Shown here one piece after another: positions 1 to 8,607 of a DNA stretch of 27,346 bases. Below the pieces are notes generated by a model. That model made no database searches. It saw nothing but the letters and a program-made list of their open reading frames with translations, and was not told the origin of the DNA. The DNA lies in NCBI GenBank assembly GCA_964506185.1, contig CAZDKL010000025.1, positions 1 through 27,346 of the forward strand, written 5' to 3'. Source of the stretch: UBA2144 sp964506185. GTDB lineage: Bacteria; Patescibacteriota; Gracilibacteria; Peribacterales; Peribacteraceae. The position numbers were made by a program, and so were the translations under genes. Numbering within the stretch: the stretch's first letter is position 1; every line of letters begins with the position of its first letter.

Positions 1-390
1 GCCAATATTTTAGCTCAAAACCCCATTTTCTGCGCTAGCTGGGTAGTCATTAAATTTAATCCGGCAAAGATATTTGCTTTCGCAGTTGCAATCATACTAT
101 CGATTTACGTTCAAATTCTGGGAGCAACCTATAGTTACTCAAAACAACTGGAGATACTAAGCTCGACTGACTTGGATATTCTGCACCACATTCAATATAC
201 GCCTCAGCTGTCTAATATCAGAATTAACCATATGCTGCTTACCTCATTCATTACCAAAACAGATCAGGAGTTGGCATACAAGGAGTACTCATGGAAGACC
301 CGTCTTTCTGGTAAGCCCGATTTTTTTTATAAAGATATAAAAATTAATTTAAAAGACTTCAATACGCCGGACATTATATGGCTTAGGTAG
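1..390 (+). CDS. C-terminal end of an unrecognised membrane protein (5' truncated by window edge)
   Basis: The frame is open from the first base of the window to a TAG stop at 388-390, so about 129 residues of a longer protein are visible. A hydrophobic stretch at about residues 24-44 (beginning IFAFAVAIIL) looks like one transmembrane segment. It is followed by an 85-residue polar tail rich in Ile, Lys and Asp. I do not recognise a family. The tail overlaps the last 8 bases of the convergent ABC ATPase gene. Its position at the edge of a glycan export locus makes a polysaccharide-related membrane protein plausible, but that is inference only. The internal TTG at 172 is not a convincing start, because the frame is open upstream of it and the membrane segment would be lost. 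Confidence 0.6.
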   Translation, partial: ANILAQNPIFCASWVVIKFNPAKIFAFAVAIILSIYVQILGATYSYSKQLEILSSTDLDILHHIQYTPQLSNIRINHMLLTSFITKTDQELAYKEYSWKTRLSGKPDFFYKDIKINLKDFNTPDIIWLR

Positions 391-1129
391 ACATTGCCTC
401 GCCATACTCTTTCAATATCTGAGGCGTATCGCCTATTGATCTGACTTGTCCCTCATCCAACCACATAATCCTATTGCACAAACGCTTAAGCATATCATCC
501 TGATGAGAAACCATAACAACTGTACAATCTCCTTTTACCAACTCCGACATTTTTTTCTTACTCTTCTCTCGGAAACCTGCGTCTCCGGCATAAAACACTT
601 CATCAAGAAGCATTACTTCCGGCTCCAGATGAATTGCGATCGAGAATGCCAATCGAGATAACATACCGCTTGAAAACTGATACACCTGCACATTCACAAA
701 ATCTTCCAGCTCCGCGAAATCAACGATACTACCAAAATTGCTTATGGTTTTCTTTCGTGAAATACCAAACAATGAGCTAACCAAATATATATTGTCTTTC
801 ATTGTCAGTTTGGGTTGCATGCCAACTTGCAAATTTATCAGCGGAACTACTCTTCCTCTAATTTTAACATTGCCGGAAGTCTGAGGATAAATCCCGGCAA
901 GAATTCTAAGAAGAGTACTTTTACCTGATCCGTTCCTGCCGACTATTCCAAACACTTCGCCATCTCTTACTTCAAAAGATATATTTTTAAGGGCTGTAAA
1001 CTTGCGGGGAAGCTTTAGGTGCTCCCTCCATTTGATCAGGCGCGTAAGCGCTGTTTCTTCTCCACGAAGTGTAAATATCTTCGAAACATTGCCGACTGTA
1101 ATTACATTGGAATCAGACATGCTCGGCAA
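383..1129 (-). CDS. Polysaccharide ABC exporter, ATP-binding subunit (Wzt/TagH type)
   Basis: This 248-residue protein is the ATPase of a glycan exporter. It hydrolyses ATP at the inner membrane face to drive export of a lipid-linked polysaccharide through the neighbouring permease. Visible motifs are Walker A GRNGSGKST (64-72), a signature-like FSSGM (152-156), Walker B EVMLLDE (171-177) and the H-loop His in MVSHQ (about 209). The segment after Walker B (AGDAGFREKS) is typical of the Wzt/TagH branch. There is no C-terminal carbohydrate-binding domain of the kind seen in long Wzt proteins. The gene begins 17 bases inside the end of the permease gene, so the two are translationally coupled. 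Met4 at 1120 is an alternative start. Family assignment is firm; the substrate is unknown. Confidence 0.93.
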   Translation of the reverse strand: MPSMSDSNVITVGNVSKIFTLRGEETALTRLIKWREHLKLPRKFTALKNISFEVRDGEVFGIVGRNGSGKSTLLRILAGIYPQTSGNVKIRGRVVPLINLQVGMQPKLTMKDNIYLVSSLFGISRKKTISNFGSIVDFAELEDFVNVQVYQFSSGMLSRLAFSIAIHLEPEVMLLDEVFYAGDAGFREKSKKKMSELVKGDCTVVMVSHQDDMLKRLCNRIMWLDEGQVRSIGDTPQILKEYGEAMST

Positions 1130-1862
1130 AATGAGGATAAAGTTTTCGGAAAATTAAGATTCCAACAAGAAGTGATACAGATGAGAAGGCAAAAAGAATC
1201 AGTAAAGATTTGAGATCAGGCACCGTCCCGTATATCAAAACATCCCGCGAAATATCCAGAATATGAAACATAGGATTAAACATGCTGACTTTTTCGCCCT
1301 TACCGCCTTCATATAATGCATAGAAAATTGGAGTGGCAAACCACCAAACTTTTGTAACTATCGACCAAATCTGACCAAGATCTCGGAAGACAAACATCAA
1401 TGCAGACAATGCGTAACTCACACCAAGTGTAAAAAGAAAATTAAGAATGAGCGCAACGGGCAAGAATAGAACGGTAATCGATAACACTCCGTAATACGAG
1501 GCAATTGCCAACAAGACCACTATTTCAAAAAGATGCGAAACCAACACATCCAATACAGTGGAAAGAACCAACAACTCCCTTCTTACGGGCAAAGATTTAA
1601 TCAATCCTGCTTGCCCAAATACACAAGTCAACGACCTTGATGTGCCGGTACTAAAGAAGTTCCAAATAACAATTCCGGACAGGAGATATAGCGGGTAATG
1701 CTCAATATCAGCTCCCAACCTGTGTGAAAAAACCGACAACAGGATTATGAATGTCAGAATTGGACCCAATAAATACCAGCAAAACCCCAAATAGCTGCTT
1801 GCGTTTCGAATTTTAAAGCTTGCTTTTGTAGTCTGGTATAGGATATTAAGGCTCTGCTTCAT
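1113..1862 (-). CDS. Polysaccharide ABC exporter, permease subunit (Wzm/TagG type)
   Basis: ABC-2 type membrane protein that forms the export channel with the overlapping ATPase. From the Met at 1862 it is 249 residues. It has a short amphipathic N-terminus, then the characteristic YLGFCWYLLGP entry into the first membrane helix and about six hydrophobic helices. The reading frame is open to 1919, but the extra 19 residues look unlike the family, and Wzm/TagG proteins usually begin 10-30 residues before the first helix, so I chose 1862. That start codon shares bases with the start codon of the divergent glycosyltransferase (CATG at 1860-1863). No clear Shine-Dalgarno site precedes it. It probably exports the glycan built by the neighbouring glycosyltransferases. 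Confidence 0.9.
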   Translation of the reverse strand: MKQSLNILYQTTKASFKIRNASSYLGFCWYLLGPILTFIILLSVFSHRLGADIEHYPLYLLSGIVIWNFFSTGTSRSLTCVFGQAGLIKSLPVRRELLVLSTVLDVLVSHLFEIVVLLAIASYYGVLSITVLFLPVALILNFLFTLGVSYALSALMFVFRDLGQIWSIVTKVWWFATPIFYALYEGGKGEKVSMFNPMFHILDISRDVLIYGTVPDLKSLLILFAFSSVSLLVGILIFRKLYPHFAEHV

Positions 1863-2820
1863 GCCCCGTATATTACACCAAAGTTCTTCTCTGCCCGGCA
1901 AACTGGCTGTACTTACCACTCATTTCAATCCTGCGGGATATGAAAGAAGCCGCAATAATTTCAACATATTTGAAGAAGGAATGAAAAAACAGGGAGCGGA
2001 TTTGTGGATTGTGGAAGTCGCATTTGGCAAAGATGATTTTCATCTGCCGTCCAACGAGAAAACAATCCGGTTGCGAGCCGGAGATATAATATGGCAAAAA
2101 GAAGCAGCGCTAAATGTTTTGATCGAGAGGCTTCCAAGTGAATATGACAAAATCGCATGGGTTGATGCCGATCTTATTTTTAATAATGACAACTGGTTAA
2201 ATGAAACTTCTTCAATTCTGGAAGAATATCCTGTTGCTCAATGTTTCGATACTCTTCTTAGCTTGAGCCAAGAAGGAAACAACTACTCGCGAATTAAAAC
2301 TTCTGTTGGCTTCTCGGTAAAAAACTCTCTTCCCGGATTCAGCAACCTTTTCTATTACCACCCCGGATGTGCGTGGGCGGGGAGACGAGACATATTCGAA
2401 AAATACAAGTTGTATCACGGACATATAACAGGCGGTGGCGATTCCCTTATGACCATGGGCTTCTGCAAATGGCACAACCATTCGTACATAAAAGACTATT
2501 TGAACAAACCAATGCTCGCTCACTTTAAAAAATGGGCAAACAGGATATATCCTTCCATAAGAGGAAGGATCTCATGCGTTGGCGGTTCCATTAATCACTT
2601 GTGGCATGGAGAATACGCAAACAGACAATATGAACAGAGAATAGAAATACTAAAAAATAACGACTTCGATCCTCAAGCAGACATTGCAGTGGGAAACAAC
2701 GGACTGTTGGAATGGTCTACGGACAAACCCCGGCTTCACGACGCAGTTCGGAGCTATTTTTGGGAGAGGCAGGAAGAGGGTGTCCAAGACATTTCTGAGC
2801 CTGTTCCAGCCACTGTGTAG
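1861..2820 (+). CDS. Putative GT-A type glycosyltransferase, copy A of a duplicated family
   Basis: A 319-residue soluble protein likely to transfer a sugar during surface-glycan assembly. After LPGKLAVLTTHFN at about residue 11, which resembles the first strand of a GT-A Rossmann-like fold, a DxD-type motif appears in AWVDADLIF (DAD at 102-104). Later motifs HPGCAWAGRRD (167-177) and INHLWHG are shared with its paralogue at 7627-8607. About half the residues match by eye. No named family is certain, so the sugar and acceptor are unknown. The ATG at 1861 is the only plausible start, because conserved sequence begins ten codons in. Its last 104 bases overlap the convergent sulfotransferase, an arrangement repeated at the paralogue. 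Confidence 0.75.
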   Translation: MPRILHQSSSLPGKLAVLTTHFNPAGYERSRNNFNIFEEGMKKQGADLWIVEVAFGKDDFHLPSNEKTIRLRAGDIIWQKEAALNVLIERLPSEYDKIAWVDADLIFNNDNWLNETSSILEEYPVAQCFDTLLSLSQEGNNYSRIKTSVGFSVKNSLPGFSNLFYYHPGCAWAGRRDIFEKYKLYHGHITGGGDSLMTMGFCKWHNHSYIKDYLNKPMLAHFKKWANRIYPSIRGRISCVGGSINHLWHGEYANRQYEQRIEILKNNDFDPQADIAVGNNGLLEWSTDKPRLHDAVRSYFWERQEEGVQDISEPVPATV

Positions 2821-3655
2821 CAAAGCCTCCAAACCTATTGCTTAAGTCTTCCAGATCACTCAAATACATTTGTGAAAGATGTTTCCTGATTTTTTCCGGC
2901 ATTTGCTTCCCGGGCCCAGACAAAATAACATGGCGGGATAAATAAGAATGAATATGTTTCGAATCCGCCTCTATTCCAAGAAACATAAATATTGACTTCA
3001 GCAAATCATCCGGATCTAAAGCAATTTTCTCAAAAAAATCTATAAAAAATCTTTCCTCCGGAAAAACTTTCATCCATCTATCCAAGTTTTGAATGTAAGC
3101 ACCAAGAGAATGTTGAAAGGACCCTTCCAGATATTTCATAAGTTCATCTTCGTCCAACGGATCGATCGTCTTTCCCCAAGATTTAAACATTGTAAATACA
3201 GATGACCATGCACGATCAACGGGATTTCTGAGTAAATATATAATTTTCAAATCAGGAATTAATTCTCTGATGTGCATAATGGTCTCTAATTTAAGAGTGG
3301 CATACTCCGGCGTTGCTTCTCCGGAAATCTGGTGCTTTTTTGGTTGAAATCTGGTTGCATACCATTCGTCGTTCATTTTTCCAAAGAAACATCTGAACTT
3401 TCTATACGCATGTTTTAATCTTTTTTGTTGTAGGCTGTATTTAATATGCAATTTTAAAATATACCTCCATCTCCAATTTCGTTTATCAAAAATTCTGGCA
3501 TAGAGAGAGGTAGGAACTCCCTCCTCAACTATATTAAAATAATGCAACTCTTTTATTCCTGGGAAATGAATCTGTGGATGCTTCCTTAAATTAAAACTCA
3601 GCCATGTGGTGCCTGATTTTTGGGCGCCGATAATGAGGAAGTCGGGGTATGGCAC
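2717..3655 (-). CDS. PAPS-dependent sulfotransferase, copy A
   Basis: A 312-residue sulfotransferase likely to move sulfate from PAPS to a sugar hydroxyl of the glycan. The 5'-phosphosulfate binding loop is visible as AQKSGTTWL (11-19) right after MPYPDFLIIG. The 3'-phosphate binding segment is RNPVDRAWSS (143-152). Length and order fit Sulfotransfer_1/3-type bacterial enzymes. The start is GTG at 3655; the paralogue at 8493-9437 begins with the same MPYPDF from an ATG, which supports it. The gene is divergent from lysS with only 29 bases between starts. Its 3' end runs 104 bases antisense into the glycosyltransferase. Where the PAPS comes from is not shown here; no CysN/CysC-like gene is in the window. 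Confidence 0.88.
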   Translation of the reverse strand: MPYPDFLIIGAQKSGTTWLSFNLRKHPQIHFPGIKELHYFNIVEEGVPTSLYARIFDKRNWRWRYILKLHIKYSLQQKRLKHAYRKFRCFFGKMNDEWYATRFQPKKHQISGEATPEYATLKLETIMHIRELIPDLKIIYLLRNPVDRAWSSVFTMFKSWGKTIDPLDEDELMKYLEGSFQHSLGAYIQNLDRWMKVFPEERFFIDFFEKIALDPDDLLKSIFMFLGIEADSKHIHSYLSRHVILSGPGKQMPEKIRKHLSQMYLSDLEDLSNRFGGFATQWLEQAQKCLGHPLPASPKNSSELRREAGVCP

Positions 3656-3684
3656 AAATTGTCAAAAAGCATTAAAATCGTAGC

Positions 3685-5271
3685 ATGTCATGGGCAGATC
3701 CGCTAATTGACGAAATATCTGAGCGCTACGCCGAAAAAATTAATAAAAAGGAGCCGCTTATTATCCGCGATGAAAAAACTTTGTCAGGACGAGTCCATGT
3801 AGGATCCCTGAGAGGCATAGTGCTTCATGGTCTTGTTGCCCAAGTTTTGGATGAAAGAGGAATTGCAAACGAATTTAAATTTGAGCTGAATGAATTTGAT
3901 CCAATGGACGGCCTTCCGGTTTACGTCGATCAGAAAATTTATAAGGAGCATATGGGCAAACCACTCTATACGGTTCCCTCACATGAAGAAGGACATAGTG
4001 ATTATCCTTCAGTGTTTGGAGATGAACTCGAAGAAGTTTGCAAGCCTCTTGAGCTTCCAATTAATTTCTATCCTCTTCTTCCTCTTTATAAAGAAGGTAA
4101 ATTTAATGATGTAATTAAGGAAGCTCTGGATAACGCAGCTGCAATCAGAAAAATTTATTTGGAAGTAAGCGGCGGCGGCAAACCTGATGATTGGTTCCCA
4201 CTGAGCGTTGTATGCGAAAAGTGTGGAAAAATTGGAACAACGAAAGTTACTGCATGGGATAGCGAGATTGCAACGTATACATGCAAACCTGATTATGTTG
4301 AGTGGGCGGAAGGCTGTGGCCATGAAGGACAAATAAGTCCGTATGACGGGAATGCAAAACTTCCATGGAAGGTTGAATGGGCTGCAAAATGGAAAGTAAT
4401 TGGAGTTGATATAGAAGGTGCAGGCAAAGATCATTACACAGCCGGCGGTTCGCGCGAGATCGCTCACAGAATTTCTGAGGAAGTGTTTGATTATCCAAAT
4501 CCATTTGATATCCCTTATGAATTCTTCAATTTCCAGGGAAAGAAAATGAGTGCAAGCAAAGGACTTGGTGCTTCTTCGAAAGAAGTTGCAGATATGTTGC
4601 CTCCTAAGCTTGTTAAGTTACTGATGATAAGAAAGAAGCCAAATCAACCGATTGATTTTGATCCGACCGGAAACACAATCCCAACTCTATTTGATGAATA
4701 TGATCGATTGTCCGATCATTACTTCAAAAGGCACGCAGAGCCTTTCGAGGGATTCGCAAGAACTTTTCAGCTTGCCCAAGTAGACCCACAGGTCAAAGTG
4801 CCTGACTTTTGGGAAATGCGATTCTCTGTAATGAGTTTTGTGGTGCAAATGCCTCACCTGAATTTGGAAGAAGAGGCAGCCAAGCTTAAGGGGAAAACCC
4901 TAACCAAAGCGGAAAAAGAGGAATTGAGCGAAAGGGCATTCTACGTCAAACGTTGGCTTGATGGATATGCACCAGACGAATACAAGTACACGATTATGGA
5001 TGAACCTCCATCTGATCTTGAACTAGATGATGAACAAAAGAGCGCAATTGCCAAGCTCAAAGAGGCTTTGGCTGACAAATCTCTAAAATGGGAAGGAGCA
5101 CCTATCCATGAAAGAATTCATAAAGTTAAAGAAGAAATAGGAATTGAACCAAAGAAACTATTCCAGCCGATTTATCAGATTTTTCTTGGCAGAGATCGTG
5201 GACCACAAGTAGGATGGTTTCTCTCAACCTTTAAAAGAGCTGATGTAATTTCCAAACTTGAAAATGTCTGA
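3685..5271 (+). CDS. lysS: Lysyl-tRNA synthetase, class I
   Basis: Charges tRNA-Lys with lysine in the cytoplasm. At 528 residues it is the class I (archaeal/spirochaete-like) enzyme, not the common class II form. The HIGH-like motif is HVGS (38-41) and the KMSKS-like motif is KMSAS (287-291). A likely zinc knuckle is formed by Cys177, Cys180, Cys200 and Cys211. The ATG at 3685 gives a normal N-terminus (PLIDEISERY). It ends with TGA at 5269-5271, overlapping the start of the HD-domain gene, so the two form a short operon. It interrupts the glycan locus and may simply be an ancestral chromosomal neighbour. Class I LysRS is known from archaea, spirochaetes, alphaproteobacteria and some CPR bacteria. 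Confidence 0.96.
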   Translation: MSWADPLIDEISERYAEKINKKEPLIIRDEKTLSGRVHVGSLRGIVLHGLVAQVLDERGIANEFKFELNEFDPMDGLPVYVDQKIYKEHMGKPLYTVPSHEEGHSDYPSVFGDELEEVCKPLELPINFYPLLPLYKEGKFNDVIKEALDNAAAIRKIYLEVSGGGKPDDWFPLSVVCEKCGKIGTTKVTAWDSEIATYTCKPDYVEWAEGCGHEGQISPYDGNAKLPWKVEWAAKWKVIGVDIEGAGKDHYTAGGSREIAHRISEEVFDYPNPFDIPYEFFNFQGKKMSASKGLGASSKEVADMLPPKLVKLLMIRKKPNQPIDFDPTGNTIPTLFDEYDRLSDHYFKRHAEPFEGFARTFQLAQVDPQVKVPDFWEMRFSVMSFVVQMPHLNLEEEAAKLKGKTLTKAEKEELSERAFYVKRWLDGYAPDEYKYTIMDEPPSDLELDDEQKSAIAKLKEALADKSLKWEGAPIHERIHKVKEEIGIEPKKLFQPIYQIFLGRDRGPQVGWFLSTFKRADVISKLENV

Positions 5272-5863
5272 TACTCAACTTTTACAACACGCCGAATACG
5301 GCCATTTACTTCCAGCTGCACACGGACTTCTGGAAGAACATGCGGACAAAATTAAGGAGCATTTGATTTCAACAGGTGCTGTAATGGAAGTTTTTGCGAA
5401 AAAGTTTGGAGGTGATCCGGATACGTGGAGAGTTGCGGGGATGCTACATGATTTAGACTGGGATCATCTGGAAAAAGATATGGAGGAACACTGCGGACAA
5501 ACTTTGGATGAACTTATCGGAGAAATTGAGAATAAAGATGAGCTAATGGCTGACATTCGATCGCATTACGCGGAAAAATATGGCGGCGAACATCCGCTTG
5601 AATCTCAGCTCCGAAAAACTCTTTACTGTGTTGATGAGCTCACTGGATTTATCATTGCTGTAACTTTAGTCAGACCAAGTAAAAAGCTGGAGGATGTGAA
5701 AGTTAAAAGTGTGACCAAGAAATTGAAGGATAAAGCATTCGCCGCACAAGTTAATCGCGAACAGATTAGAAAGTGTGAAGAATTATTAGGAATTGAACTT
5801 AATGAGTTTATTGAAATAACATTAAATGCAATGAAAGAAATTGCTAGCGAAATCGGTCTGTAG
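5264..5863 (+). CDS. HD-superfamily predicted hydrolase (COG2316-like)
   Basis: A 199-residue protein of the HD phosphohydrolase superfamily. Visible features are GMLHDLDWDH (HD at 62-63), an upstream His in KEHLISTGAVM (His33), a downstream EEH, then CVDELTGFI and the conserved run VRPSKKLEDVKVKSV followed by FAAQVNREQI. That order matches my memory of the COG2316 family, whose substrate is not established. The ATG at 5264 sits inside the end of lysS (ATG and TGA 8 bases apart end to end), which indicates coupled translation. A TTG two codons upstream is less likely. A REP-like palindrome follows the stop and separates it from the convergent methyltransferase. Confidence 0.85.
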   Translation: MSDTQLLQHAEYGHLLPAAHGLLEEHADKIKEHLISTGAVMEVFAKKFGGDPDTWRVAGMLHDLDWDHLEKDMEEHCGQTLDELIGEIENKDELMADIRSHYAEKYGGEHPLESQLRKTLYCVDELTGFIIAVTLVRPSKKLEDVKVKSVTKKLKDKAFAAQVNREQIRKCEELLGIELNEFIEITLNAMKEIASEIGL

Positions 5864-5870
5864 ATGCGAC

Positions 5871-5910
5871 CTGTCCTGAGCGAGTCCGCCTAGGCGGACG
5901 AGTCGAAGGG
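5871..5910. repeat. REP-like palindromic element, copy 1
   Basis: Conserved outer arms CTGTCCTGAGCGA and GAGTCGAAGGG flank a perfect 16-base palindrome GTCCGCCTAGGCGGAC (5884-5899). It lies between the convergent ends of the HD-hydrolase and methyltransferase genes and could act as a bidirectional terminator or mRNA end. The minus-strand methyltransferase runs into it: its final residues and TAG stop (5890-5892) are encoded by the element. Related copies lie at 9483-9523, 15227-15249 and 25678-25711. Confidence 0.85.
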
Positions 5911-6609
5911 TGAAGAAGATTTCTGATGAGATTGGGCTTTAATGAAATAAGCTTGAGCCTTATCATCCGTATAATCCTCACATGGAGGAATGATCACAAA
6001 TTCTTCCGGTTTGTCCTCAAAGAACTTTTTAACTGCCGGTGTAATACCAGGAAGTTTTGGATGATCGTAATCGTCAACGATAACAACTGCACCAGTGCTT
6101 AGACGTGGGTAAATTGAATTAAGTGCGTGCAAAGTAGGTTTATAAAAATCAACATCTATGTAAGCAAAAGCAATTTTTTCCGGAAGCTCCTTCGGCATAG
6201 TATCTTCTATCCATCCTTCATGAATTGTAGGAAGTTCACAGTCAGTCATATTTCTAAAAAAATATTTAAACTTCTCTATCCTGACGGAAAGATCGCCTTC
6301 TTTTAGCATGTTATTTTCTCTGTCTTCTTTTGCAGGTACAGGCATACCTTTAAACGAATCGTAAACATGGAATTCTTTATTTGAATTATGATGCATGATT
6401 ATACGTGCAATAAACGCAGACGTACGTCCTTTAGCAACTCCGATTTCTAAAATATCTCCGGGTACTTTTCTCTTGATCACCTGACAAAGAAGCCTGAAAA
6501 ATACTCTTCTTTGATTTTTTCCCATCCACAAAAAAATATTAGGCATAACTTCCAGATATATTCTTGGAGATCTGGTGATTCTCTTGATAATTGCATTTTT
6601 ACCAAGCAT
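5890..6609 (-). CDS. TylF/MycF-like O-methyltransferase
   Basis: A 239-residue SAM-dependent methyltransferase likely to O-methylate a sugar of the surface glycan. The SAM-binding motif is ILEIGVAKGRTS (53-64), followed by HVYDSFKGMP (81-90). The metal-site region YIDVDFYKPT (150-159) and VIVDDYDHP (177-184) are characteristic of the TylF/MycF macrocin O-methyltransferase family. The ATG at 6609 is 14 bases downstream of the stop of the glycosyltransferase at 6623-7603, so the two form an operon. The last eight residues (SPFDSSA and neighbours) and the stop are encoded by a REP-like element. This suggests the native C-terminus was altered or extended by insertion of the repeat. Confidence 0.85.
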   Translation of the reverse strand: MLGKNAIIKRITRSPRIYLEVMPNIFLWMGKNQRRVFFRLLCQVIKRKVPGDILEIGVAKGRTSAFIARIIMHHNSNKEFHVYDSFKGMPVPAKEDRENNMLKEGDLSVRIEKFKYFFRNMTDCELPTIHEGWIEDTMPKELPEKIAFAYIDVDFYKPTLHALNSIYPRLSTGAVVIVDDYDHPKLPGITPAVKKFFEDKPEEFVIIPPCEDYTDDKAQAYFIKAQSHQKSSSPFDSSA

Positions 6610-6622
6610 CAGGATTGTAAGT

Positions 6623-7603
6623 TTATACTAACATTGGCTCAAGCGCAGTACCGCGCAGACTATTTTTTAATTCATCGTAATTCTCAACTATATCGCTTAG
6701 GCATGCGTTATCCGATACATTTTCATCTTCACGATAAACCCTCTTGAAGTTCTTTCCTCCATCGAAAAGTTCCTTTTGAGTATTGCCAATATATCCTCCA
6801 ATTTTCTCCGCATGCCTGAGCAGTTCTTCCGGCTCAACTCTAATTGGCTTTCCGGCATTTCCAGCTTTATCAAATATGTATTTTTTTATTGGATTTTTTT
6901 GAACATGCAAAACTTCTACTTCATCAGATTTAGATCTAGATCTTTCCTTGTGAATTACTTTTCTCAATATTGCCGAAACTCTCCTCTCTGCCTCTTCTGC
7001 ATCTGTCCAAAAGTTTTCACCTATCCACAAAGCCTCCAATCCATTCTTCCCAATTAACTGCTTGGCATTCACTTCAATTGTATTATGCTTTTGATTTCTG
7101 AGGAGCGGAAAAATCCAGTCCGCATGTTTATAAAGCAAATCATCTTCTCCATATTTATTCAAATATGAATCCAGAACCTGAGTCCATTCCTTTTTGAAGA
7201 ATGCCCCATATCCCAAGTAAGCCACTTGCGCTGAATCGCGATCAAATTTTTCTTTAGTCTCGAAGTGTTTACTAATTAGTCCGTGAGTAATCTTGGAAGA
7301 GTCTGAGCAGAACAATTCGTAAAGTCTCTTTATATCCGTAGATATCCAATCATCATCCTGTGTATAAATCACATCATTTTTTGCCTGCTCAGCACATAAA
7401 TATCTGCCATAACCTCCAATATTGCTTTCACTTTGAATTATCCGCACATCAGACCCTTCGATCGATAGAGAAACCTGATTATTGTTCCAAATCAATATTT
7501 CATCAATAAACGGTATCGATTGCAAATGATTGACAATACTCTGCATATTGAACGGGCGTTGCCAAGACAGCAAGCAAGCCGATACTTTGACATCTGCTGA
7601 CAT
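6623..7603 (-). CDS. GT-A glycosyltransferase, exostosin/GT64-like
   Basis: A 326-residue glycosyltransferase. The N-terminus VSACLLSWQRPFNMQSIV, then EILIWNNN (35-42), and a metal-binding acidic triplet YTQDDDW (DDD at 83-85) resemble GT64/GT2-like GT-A enzymes. GYGAFFKKEW fits an acceptor-side region. The C-terminal third is charged and unrecognised. The ATG at 7603 lies only 23 bases from the divergent start at 7627, leaving almost no room for two separate promoters. It is followed by the TylF-like methyltransferase in the same operon, so the two may add and then methylate one residue; that pairing is inference. Confidence 0.75.
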   Translation of the reverse strand: MSADVKVSACLLSWQRPFNMQSIVNHLQSIPFIDEILIWNNNQVSLSIEGSDVRIIQSESNIGGYGRYLCAEQAKNDVIYTQDDDWISTDIKRLYELFCSDSSKITHGLISKHFETKEKFDRDSAQVAYLGYGAFFKKEWTQVLDSYLNKYGEDDLLYKHADWIFPLLRNQKHNTIEVNAKQLIGKNGLEALWIGENFWTDAEEAERRVSAILRKVIHKERSRSKSDEVEVLHVQKNPIKKYIFDKAGNAGKPIRVEPEELLRHAEKIGGYIGNTQKELFDGGKNFKRVYREDENVSDNACLSDIVENYDELKNSLRGTALEPMLV

Positions 7604-7626
7604 TCGAATAATCTAAGTTTCATACG

Positions 7627-8607
7627 ATGCGTATGTTTAGTCAACAATTACCGGGCAAACTGGCAATAGTAACTACATACTTCAATTCTGCAAGATATGA
7701 CACACTGCTGAATAACTACAAAATCTTCTCGGAAGAGATCCTATCGCAAGGTCTTGACCTTTGGACCATAGAAATCGCTTTTGGAGAAAATGAATTTGAC
7801 TTGAATAACGACGATCGAGTGTTACAAATACGCACATCCGACATAATGTGGCACAAAGAACGCGCGTTGAATATATTGGTTAAGTCTCTTCCAAAAGAAT
7901 ATGACAAAATTGCATGGCTTGATGCTGATATTCTTTTTGAAAACCGTAAATGGGCAAAGGAAGCGAATAAAAAATTGGAGAATCATAAAATAATACAATG
8001 CTTTAGTAGAGCTCATCGGTATGAAGAAGGCAATGTAGATCTATTGGAAAATCAACACGTCGGATATGCATCCCAAAAAATTTGTCCCGTAGAAAAATCC
8101 GCTGCAACTATGCATCCTGGATTTGCTTGGGCAGGCAGGAGAGATTTTTTGGAGCGTCACATGTTTTATGACAGACATGTCCTAGGTGCCAACGATTTTT
8201 TAATGGCGCTCGTATTTTTGGACAATTTTAAACACAAATATATAACAGAAGACATTAACGAATACATGCGAAACGATTTTTTGAGCTGGGCAAATAGTAT
8301 TTCAGCCGATTCACAAAAGAATGTCGGCTATCTGAATGGAAGTATACGTCACTTGTGGCATGGTAAAATTGAAAATCGTCAGTACATACTACGTGATTCA
8401 TACCTTTTGGAAAGCAACTTTAATCCGAAGGAAGATATCAAAATCGGAGAAAGTGGACTGTATCACTGGTCATCAATCAAGCCCCGTATGCATCAAGCTG
8501 TACAGCAGTATTTCGTTGATCGTAATGATGACGGCAATTTTGTATCAGGAAGAGCATCATGTTCTTCCAAAAACTCCGTTTCTTCCTCAAGCCACTTGGT
8601 TGCATAG
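7627..8607 (+). CDS. Putative GT-A type glycosyltransferase, copy B of a duplicated family
   Basis: Paralogue of the 1861-2820 gene, 326 residues. Shared landmarks are LPGKLAIVTTYFN (8-20), DLWTIEIAFG, AWLDADILF (DAD at 99-101), HPGFAWAGRRD and GSIRHLWHG. The middle (residues 110-150) and the last 20 residues differ most. The C-terminus after DRNDDG is Ser-rich and lies wholly within the overlap with the convergent sulfotransferase. ATG at 7627 or the Met two codons later could be the start. Its role is presumably sugar transfer in the same glycan, with a different acceptor or donor than copy A; this cannot be told from sequence. Confidence 0.75.
   Translation: MRMFSQQLPGKLAIVTTYFNSARYDTLLNNYKIFSEEILSQGLDLWTIEIAFGENEFDLNNDDRVLQIRTSDIMWHKERALNILVKSLPKEYDKIAWLDADILFENRKWAKEANKKLENHKIIQCFSRAHRYEEGNVDLLENQHVGYASQKICPVEKSAATMHPGFAWAGRRDFLERHMFYDRHVLGANDFLMALVFLDNFKHKYITEDINEYMRNDFLSWANSISADSQKNVGYLNGSIRHLWHGKIENRQYILRDSYLLESNFNPKEDIKIGESGLYHWSSIKPRMHQAVQQYFVDRNDDGNFVSGRASCSSKNSVSSSSHLVA

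Noticed and set aside
4009..4504. Antisense frames inside lysS
   Set aside because: The plus-strand frame encodes a complete class I LysRS; the antisense frames are shadows.
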